Positions 18,144 to 24,006 of a DNA stretch of 24,006 bases are shown here, piece by piece (the stretch's first letter is position 1; every line of letters starts with the position of its first letter). Source of the DNA: Larix sibirica (taxonomy: Eukaryota > Streptophyta > Pinopsida > Pinales > Pinaceae); contig NWUY0300014626.1 in assembly GCA_004151065.3 (NCBI GenBank), positions 2,446 to 26,451 of the forward strand, in the 5' to 3' direction. The notes under the pieces were generated by a model. The model had not been told where the DNA came from and made no database searches. It was given only the letters and a program-made list of their open reading frames with translations. The position numbers were made by a program, and so were the translations under genes.

Positions 18144-19115
18144 ATTTTTCTATAACCCAATTTGGAAGGTTGTTCCCCTTATGTTGTCCCATCACAGTCC
18201 AACCCTTGCCAAGTTCATATAAATAATATAATTTTCCTCTTAATAATTCCATAATGTTGTAGTCACTAAGAGGTTGAGCAAGTTGCTAGGGGAAATGGGG
18301 AATCCTATAATCTTATACCACACCATATTGATCATTTCTACAAGGAAACTCCCGAAGGTAAAAATATTCTCAACCAAGTGCATAAGCTTCCTTTATTGTG
18401 CCTTCGACAATGTTAGCTTAGCTTGTCTTCCATTGAATATATCATCTCTCATGTCACCTTATACACACATGGTCGTGTTGGTTCCTAGATATCCTTAGGA
18501 TCCTCCCACTTGTTGGGGGTTTGGGATCTTGAATCTACAAAAAGAAATGACAAGTAGAGATAACTCAAATGTAATTATCACATCTAATAATATTGGAACA
18601 ATATCATTTTATTTGTTTCTTATTCACTTCTTCATTTTAGTGATCGGTGTAGGGTGGACGATAAATGATTTTAAATGCATTGATTTCTTAACCAATAGCA
18701 CTCTTATTTAGTGTTGTATATTTATTCAAAAAAAGGCATAGTGGATTTTTATTTTGTAAGCAAGATAGCTCCTTCTATTAATTCACATATCTATATAAAA
18801 TGTTGATCTCAGTTGTCTCTGCTCAACGTGAAACTAGAGTTGTAACTGAGAGCAAGACAAAAAATTTATCCAGTTTCTAGCCATGTAATGCTTGTCCATA
18901 CATAAAGTGACCTGGAGGTATTCCCTATGGGAAACCAGTATCCTCTAGGTCAAATGCCAAGGTCTAGATAAAACAAAAAAGAGCTGTATTTTGAGTACAT
19001 CTAACATACTATTGCTTGACAAAAATAGCGCTGTTAAAACTACAAAGTACCTTTCAGTCTAGCATAAAGACAAAATATAACTAGAAAAGGAAATCTAAGT
19101 TCATGAAAGACTAGT
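18144..19115. other. Intergenic sequence with a short inverted repeat
   Basis: A 74-codon frame at 18274-18498 (+) has no known match. CTCAGTT (18808-18814) and AACTGAG (18844-18850) form a perfect 7-base stem shortly after a TATATAAAA at about 18791-18799. The stretch from about 18780 to 19115 would be the 3' tail of the - strand element that carries FEDW copy B; I could not align it convincingly with the tail of copy A. Confidence 0.35.
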
Positions 19116-19680
19116 TCATTTAGAAGACAATGGATTGGAAGAGTACTCCTTGGCCCATGTCATCGACATCGCTTTAAACTCTTCGTTCTGGTCTATAAGT
19201 TGGTGATGAGTTGCTGGAGGTGCTTTACAGGCCTTGCTGACTCTAAATATGGTGTCAACATAACTAACTAGGAGGGATTGCTTTTCCTCAACGACTTGGA
19301 GCTGGTAATGGAATGTCCACAAAAGATCCAATTCAGCTTGAACTATATCCAACTATCCCAAAATGTCAGCATAAAATTCCTCATGTTCTGTCAAAATCTT
19401 GCCTAGGAGAACTTTAATAGGCCATCAAAGGTCCAGGGTTCAATTAAAGAGCGCCATCCTTGCTTTATTATTCCCAAGGTCAAGAATCCAGTCTTCAAAC
19501 TCCTCAGCTCGCTACACCTCCCGCACAAAACTCTTCTCTCTGAATTTCCAGTTATGCCTCCTCTATTTCTTGTTTCACCGCCTTGGGGATGTGTTGACTT
19601 ACTTATCGAGCCGATTTACAAGCTCATTTTAAATCCCTAGAGGTTTCTTTGTCGAGCAATTCAGTATGTTCTCTCCTTAC
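19116..19680 (-). pseudogene. Unnamed coiled-coil-like module, copy B (FEDW module)
   Basis: Reading leftward, one frame gives VRREHTELLDKETSRDLK, AC, then EIEEA and LEIQREE (19680 to about 19530). After one frameshift, another frame gives RAEEFEDWILDLGNNKARM, LFN, TLD, W, then LDIVQAELDLLWTFHYQLQV, VEEKQSLLVSYVDTIF and an end at the TGA 19116-19118 (KEYSSNPLSSK). It is homologous to the module at 7087-7689: the FEDW segment aligns for 92 codons without a gap, with about 30 identities by hand count, and the SRDLK-AC segment aligns for another 29. Stops inside (TGA 19440-19442, TAG 19353-19355 and others) make it a pseudogene. No LINE enzyme domain is visible upstream, so this may be a 5'-truncated LINE copy, or the module may belong to another element. 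Function unknown. Confidence 0.65.
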
Positions 19681-20029
19681 CCATCAGGTCTTCATGCATG
19701 TCACCGCCACAACAGATCTCACAACACGGCCCTACTCTAGTTTCCAAGGGAAATTTGAGTAGAGGAAGCTACTCACCAGATAGGATTCCAATAGGAGGAA
19801 ATGATAGCCAAAATCATTCTTATCAATCAGCGAAATACCTTCCATCCAACTCCAACTCGATGCCATCATTGTCACACAAAATCGGTTTAAGTCATGGTAT
19901 GAACCACTTGAACCTCCATAGGATAACACCAAGCTATAATACATTGAAAAGTGATGCAAGCGCGGTGAAGAATCGATTTGCAGATCATAGTACACACCAA
20001 TAATGTCTTTTATTATGTCCTCGACATAA
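19681..20029. other. Stretch upstream of FEDW copy B, open on both strands
   Basis: Open frames of about 100 codons (+, 19698-20003) and 87 codons (-, 19732-19995) overlap almost completely. The + peptide is rich in Ser, Asn, His and Pro; the - peptide is rich in Tyr, Ser and Leu. Neither matches a family I know. If copy B is the end of a longer protein, its linker should lie here on the - strand, but I could not align it with the linker before copy A. Confidence 0.3.
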
Positions 20030-21340
20030 ATTTTTCCATCGGGGGCATTAGTCCGGTAGCAATTGCAGTGATGGGCGTCGGAGCTGAAGGGTGGGAAAAG
20101 GTTGAGGAAAATGTGAATTTTCTCGAAAATTTAATCGAGGGTTTTTCTGATGCCTCATTGGTGTTGTACGCGGTGACGCACGCCTGGGTTCGTGTGCCCC
20201 AGGGGCCGACATCGCGATGGCATCACCGCACTTTAAAACTTCGTCTGTGCTCCTGTTGTGTCCTTCCGCGTAGGTTTTTGTGTTCGTTCTGGACGAGGTT
20301 TTTACTGTGCCTGGTTTTCATTCAATTTTTATGGGTGAGGGTTTTGAATATATCTGTCTCGTCGAGATTGCAGGGGTCGACCGTTGATGGCTTTATTGTT
20401 TACGGGACCGTTGGTGGGGTTGCCTTCAGTCCAATGTTCGATTTGGTGTGTCTTTTGACTATGACGGTGGGGCTTTCTCTTGAGTTGGAGGTTGAAGTTC
20501 TTCATGGTTGTGTTCTTCAGGAGGCTACCTTTCCGCTTCTTAAATGTGGCTGTGTTTGCAACGTGACGAGAGGGCTTGGTATAGGCATGGGTCTCGACAT
20601 GGTTTCCCTCTGCATATTTCATGATGTTATGGTCTATTTTTGTAGATGGCTTCTGGTTATTATTATCATTTATTACGACATGGTTTACTGTCATTCATGG
20701 TGACTGGTTGGTGGTTTTATCGGCATGTTGGCTTCAACCTTTCTTGCCATTTCGAGTTGTTTCCTTGTCTAGCGAGTTTCAACGGTTTATGTAAGCAATT
20801 TTGGATGTCTTCGTTGCTTTTGATGTTGCTTCCCATGGGTTTCAAGTGCGGTCGCTGGTTTGGATTCTCCCTTCTATCGCATTTTGTCTCAGGACGCAAC
20901 GGCATGTGGCTTGTTCGACTACATTGTCGGCGTGGTTGGTCAGGTACGCCTTCCATAATGTTTGCAATTTCTTTGTAGATGGGTCTTGTTGTGTTTTACT
21001 GTGGTTTTCATGAAAAAAATGCATACAACCCTTTGTTGTCTTGTTCTTTTTCCTGGGATTGGCGTGTTGAAGTAATTGCCGTGTTTTTTCCCGCTTTTAT
21101 AAAAATGCAATAAAGTTGTTCTTTGTTGGTGTCTACTTTTTTCATTTTTTGTTCCTGGGGTTAGCTTCATCGGCTTATAATTTTTTTTTCATCGATCGTC
21201 TTTAGCCCGATGCTGTAGGGTCATGGGGTAGAGGCCTGGGTGTGTCTATGGCTTGTCACCGTGCTTTTTATGTACATTTGGTTTGCCTCACAAGTCGATC
21301 TATTTCCAGATGTTGATTTCATTCTATAGTTTCATTAGCA
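20030..21340. other. GC- and CpG-richer island with overlapping open frames
   Basis: Composition changes abruptly at about 20030. CpG, scarce elsewhere in the window, is frequent (for example eight within 20161-20220), and long frames stay open on both strands. The longest is 241 codons at 19978-20703 (+), starting at TTG, with an internal ATG at about 20071 leading MGVGAEGWEKVEENVNFLEN. Its later part is Cys-, Val-, Phe- and Leu-rich with no motif I know. Opposing - strand frames (20329-20694 and 20717-20956) are Asn-, Lys-, Arg- and Pro-rich. The many open frames are explained by the lack of TA-rich stops, so I name no gene. AATAAA at about 21109, followed by T-rich DNA, could be a + strand transcript end. 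A younger TE insertion or a host gene 5' region would both fit. Confidence 0.4.
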
Positions 21341-22306
21341 TTTCAAAGATCAAGGGTTGAGACCTGCGGCTTGTATTTTATAGATGCATAGGTCTGGTAA
21401 ATGTGGGTTTAAAAAACCTAGATGGTGTGGGAAAAAAAAACCTAGTTTCCGAGAAGGCATTTGAGAGAAGTGCCCAAGTATCCATGCATTTCATCAGTTT
21501 ACTCCATCATTCTAATATTGCTTTAAAGGTTTGTATTTTGGCTACTTGGATTTATATCGTTGCTTCGATGGTGTGCAATTATACTTCCTTGATGGTGCAT
21601 GTTTTCGGAGATTGAAGCCAATGAGTGAACCACATTCACAACTAATTTATACTTTCTATGGGGTCAGGGTTAACGGGCGAATATCTTGTGCTCCACGCGT
21701 CAATTTCTAGTCCATATGGAGAGGGGGCATGTCATTGTGGACATCTAAAAGGTCCTATGTTCAATGAATCTTATTGTTTCCTTTAATTAATGCAAATTGA
21801 TTGCGTTTGGAATGGTCTGAGAACTAATTTTACAGTCGTTGATAAAAATTAGGTCGATAGGTCACAAAACAACCAAACTGACAACCAATTTCTCTAATAT
21901 TAGGGGTTATGGGTTCCACTGAATGTTATCATTTGCTTTAATCAAAGCGGGCTAAGGGAATTTTCTTTAATGAATGCATGTCGATTCTATATTTTTCTTT
22001 TGTGCTTACTCTCTCCATTTGCTTGCAACAATGGTACACCAACAATAAAAAGGCATCATCCGGCCGCCCACGTGGTGGTTATGGTGACAGTACCACTGTA
22101 AGTCTGTAACCCTGTGCAAGATTAAAGTCTATCGTACAATGTAGCACTGTGCATGACATTATCAGAGTGTAATTTTGGTGATGGTGTGTCGTATTTCTGT
22201 AATTCTTGCCGAGCACATTTCTGGTGATGGCATGGCGTGGCACATTTATGGTCACATTCAATTCACCAGAAGAGAAGCTTTAAATAAAATATTACACATC
22301 TCATCG
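21341..22306. other. Intergenic sequence with a G-box-like palindrome
   Basis: Two AAAAAACCTAG words lie at about 21410-21455. CCACGTGG at 22068-22075 contains the plant G-box core CACGTG next to GC-rich CCGGCCGCC, but no gene start can be seen nearby. Short frames (21403-21615 on +, 22079-22261 on -) match nothing I know. Confidence 0.35.
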
Positions 22307-22340
22307 TTCTTTCTAGTATGTCCTTCTTTCTAGCATGTAA
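22307..22340. repeat. Two tandem copies of a 17-bp unit
   Basis: TTCTTTCTAGTATGTCC is followed directly by TTCTTTCTAGCATGTAA, giving a period of 17 bases with one mismatch in the first 15 positions. Confidence 0.8.
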
Positions 22341-23199
22341 TAATTGTGTAGAAAAGTAACACGTTTTAGATGACAATGAAATTGTGACAACTATTACAAA
22401 ATTAAATATTAAAAAAATATATAAAAGTGAATCATTTAAGATTCATGTGAATAAAATTTTCCATGTGCAGCCACATGAACTAGAGAGTGCTAAAAACATT
22501 TTTCCTGATTATCCATCTCTAATTTGCATCCCAATAAAAAATCTACCTGCAACATGTCAATTGACAAAATATCCAAGTTTGATATAGTGATATAAATGTG
22601 AACAGTTCCTTTACCTCTTCCATGTCTTCATCTATTTGATTTTTGATACCACCTTCTAACACATCTCCACAGGTGTCCTGGATTTGATTCGACTACCGGT
22701 GCCTCTCAATGCCACTTAACTAATGGTTTTTGTTTCCCTCTACAAAGCAACAATCTTGCAAGAAAACCTTTTCAGTGTCTTTTCATTGCTCATGCATCAT
22801 AAATGGAATACAATGTCATCCTTTGCTATAAATCCCATGCAATTTTGCAGATAAAGTCGGAGTTGAAAAATGTCCTTTTACAAGCTTTTCGTCTAGTGGC
22901 ATTTGACAATAGTAAGAAGCTTATCCATTCACCTTGCCAAAGAGATGGCACAAGGTTCCCAAAAAAGGAACAACATTTGCTTTTACATTTGGATTTCTAC
23001 ATTTGAACACACCCTCCCTGTCTAATTGCAACTTTTCTTAGTTATGTATCTTTGCGTTGTTAGCAGCTATGTTGTTCTCTATTCTCAACAATGGACCTTT
23101 TCAAGGTTGTCTTGTTATCGTTGATAAAAAACCTCCAACAATAACATAGCCTGTGCAACATTGCAATAACACCTATATATACAATATGCAAAAGACTTA
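22341..23199. other. AT-rich stretch with a possible LTR/primer-binding boundary on the - strand
   Basis: On the - strand, GTTAGAAGG followed by TGGTATCA (about 22660 down to 22644) resembles the junction between an LTR and the initiator-Met tRNA primer-binding site of plant LTR elements (TGGTATCAGAGC), with the last four bases changed to AAAA. No gag or pol can be read to the left. Short frames at 22384-22587 and 22803-23006 (+) are unrecognised. Confidence 0.25.
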
Positions 23200-23412
23200 G
23201 AAAATGCTTTGTGTATTATCAGTATCTACTTTTCCTCCTCTTTGCAATAATCTAGATGCTTTATCTATGATAGTTTTCAACACATTGTCAATTAACACGT
23301 TTCTGGAAAAAAACAGTGACTTGAAACTATCACCAACCCTTTTCCAACAACCTTGATCTTTATTCTCTATCAATGTACAGATTTCTTCTATGAACTTACA
23401 AGCATTAAATGA
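23200..23412 (-). other. Exon-like open frame of 71 codons, unrecognised
   Basis: This frame lacks a start Met and is bounded by TAA at both sides. It reads as a plausible helical, soluble peptide (FIEEICTLIENKDQGCWKRV, then VLIDNVLKTIIDKASRLL, then QRGGKVDTDN). I cannot name a family. The overlapping + strand is less protein-like here. It may be a worn exon or a TE fragment. Confidence 0.2.
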
Positions 23413-23901
23413 TTAGTTTGTTCTTCCTCTCAGCTCTTTACCTCTTATTTTGTGAAACTGAAAATTGTCTCAATTGGCACTATGCACCAACAAAGAAATT
23501 AGCAAGTTGTCACATCTATACCATTTATTTCTGCCAACATTTGGTTAGTCTATTGACATATAATTTTTTAGTGTTCAAAACCTTGTTTTATGTTAACTTT
23601 CTTAAGCGACTTTCCAGGTTACTACTGAAAACCAACAAGACCATAGCTAAACTTTGTGCTCATAATCAATATTTTCACATTGTTGTTTTATCATTTTTTC
23701 CTTCTAGCATTACAAAATGCACAATTGTCATTGCTCTCATTTACTTATTCTATGATCAGTGAAAGATGAAAATTCAAAATTGTTGCATGCTTGTTTTTGT
23801 TTGAAAACAATGAAATATGAGTCAAAATTTGAGAAATTGCATCGTTTGTGTACTTGCCTATTTAGCCATCTGCCACATATCTTTACTCTCTTATATTGTT
23901 T
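23413..23901. other. AT-rich stretch, no recognised gene
   Basis: A 117-codon frame at 23409-23762 (+) is rich in Phe, Leu, Ser and Thr with hydrophobic runs at both ends. Its composition follows from T-rich DNA, and I see no motif, so I do not call a gene. Confidence 0.35.
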
Positions 23902-24006
23902 TGTAATGTCCCCATTTTGACCCCATTACATTCAAATGTAAATGATGTAATATTGTTATAAAATCATGGTGAGGAGCTCAAGGCCAAGGCCCCGCCATCG
24001 ATTTAG
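23902..24006 (+). mobile_element. Possible start of an LTR (TGTAATGTCCCC), cut by the window end
   Basis: TGTAATGTCCCC followed by ATTTTGACCCC resembles the 5' terminus of plant Ty3/gypsy LTRs, which begin TG and often read TGTAA followed by a C-rich run. A 7-base inverted repeat (ATTACAT at 23925-23931, ATGTAAT at 23945-23951) follows. GC content rises in the last 40 bases. The rest of the element, and any second LTR, would lie beyond the window. Confidence 0.3.

Noticed and set aside
19933-19944. GCTATAATACAT resembles the reverse complement of the Met-tRNA primer-binding site, upstream of FEDW copy B on its strand. It would make copy B a gag-like protein.
   Set aside because: Only about nine of twelve bases match and no LTR ends could be defined. 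Kept only as an alternative origin for the module.
19978-20703. The longest frame of the window (241 codons, +) as a protein-coding gene.
   Set aside because: It starts at TTG, has no recognisable domain, and opposing frames are equally open, so the lack of stops follows from base composition.
22677-22700. GATTCGACTACC, resembling the T-loop of a tRNA gene.
   Set aside because: No acceptor stem, D-arm or anticodon arm can be folded around it.
22612-22800. A - strand exon ending at AG followed by GTAAAG (near 22612), reading DVLEGGIKNQIDEDMEE.
   Set aside because: It contains stops upstream, has no known match, and overlaps the possible LTR/primer-site junction.
1-24006. CRISPR arrays, bacterial operons, rRNA genes, organelle genes.
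   Set aside because: No regularly spaced repeats, no ribosome-binding-site-led gene runs and no rRNA or organelle gene motifs were seen; the content is eukaryotic retroelements.

Overview
The window looks like nuclear DNA from a plant with a large, repeat-dense genome. It is AT-rich, I see no intact protein-coding gene, and almost every recognisable protein segment belongs to a decayed retrotransposon. The L1-type LINE carries an RNase H domain after its reverse transcriptase, which is known from plant L1 elements, and the Ty3/gypsy integrase fragment has plant-type motifs. A gymnosperm or similar giant genome would fit, but the species cannot be fixed from sequence alone.

Layout. 1-560 is the integrase part of a dead Ty3/gypsy element. 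About 1680-7990 is a long, nearly full-length but inactive L1-like LINE on the + strand: an ORF1 tail, endonuclease, reverse transcriptase, connection region with a CxxC zinc knuckle, RNase H, a low-complexity extension, a coiled-coil-like C-terminal module and an AT-rich 3' tail ending near dinucleotide repeats. 8040-10690 holds no recognisable gene, but has a perfect 26-bp palindrome. 10692-11130 is the 3' end of a second LINE on the - strand, ending in a hairpin. A roughly 120-bp tandem duplication follows at 11222-11458. 13320-13625 is the C-terminal zinc-knuckle fragment of a third, different non-LTR element. 13690-17880 is mostly featureless. 17883-18143 (-) may be an ORF1 (DUF4283-like) remnant.

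19116-19680 (-) is a second, diverged copy of the coiled-coil-like module that ends the large LINE. The two copies align without gaps over about 92 codons around a shared FEDWI signature. I do not recognise this protein from any named family, and it is the most interesting signal here. 20030-21340 is a GC- and CpG-richer island that stands out from the decayed surroundings. The last 2.6 kb contains possible LTR boundaries (22640 and 23902) and weak exon-like open frames.

Working together: these parts do not form a pathway. They are layers of transposon insertions decayed mainly by point mutation. In the LINE, reading frame is kept over long stretches while stops (TAG, TGA, TAA) appear where Trp, Gln or Arg is expected, as expected from loss of methylated cytosines.
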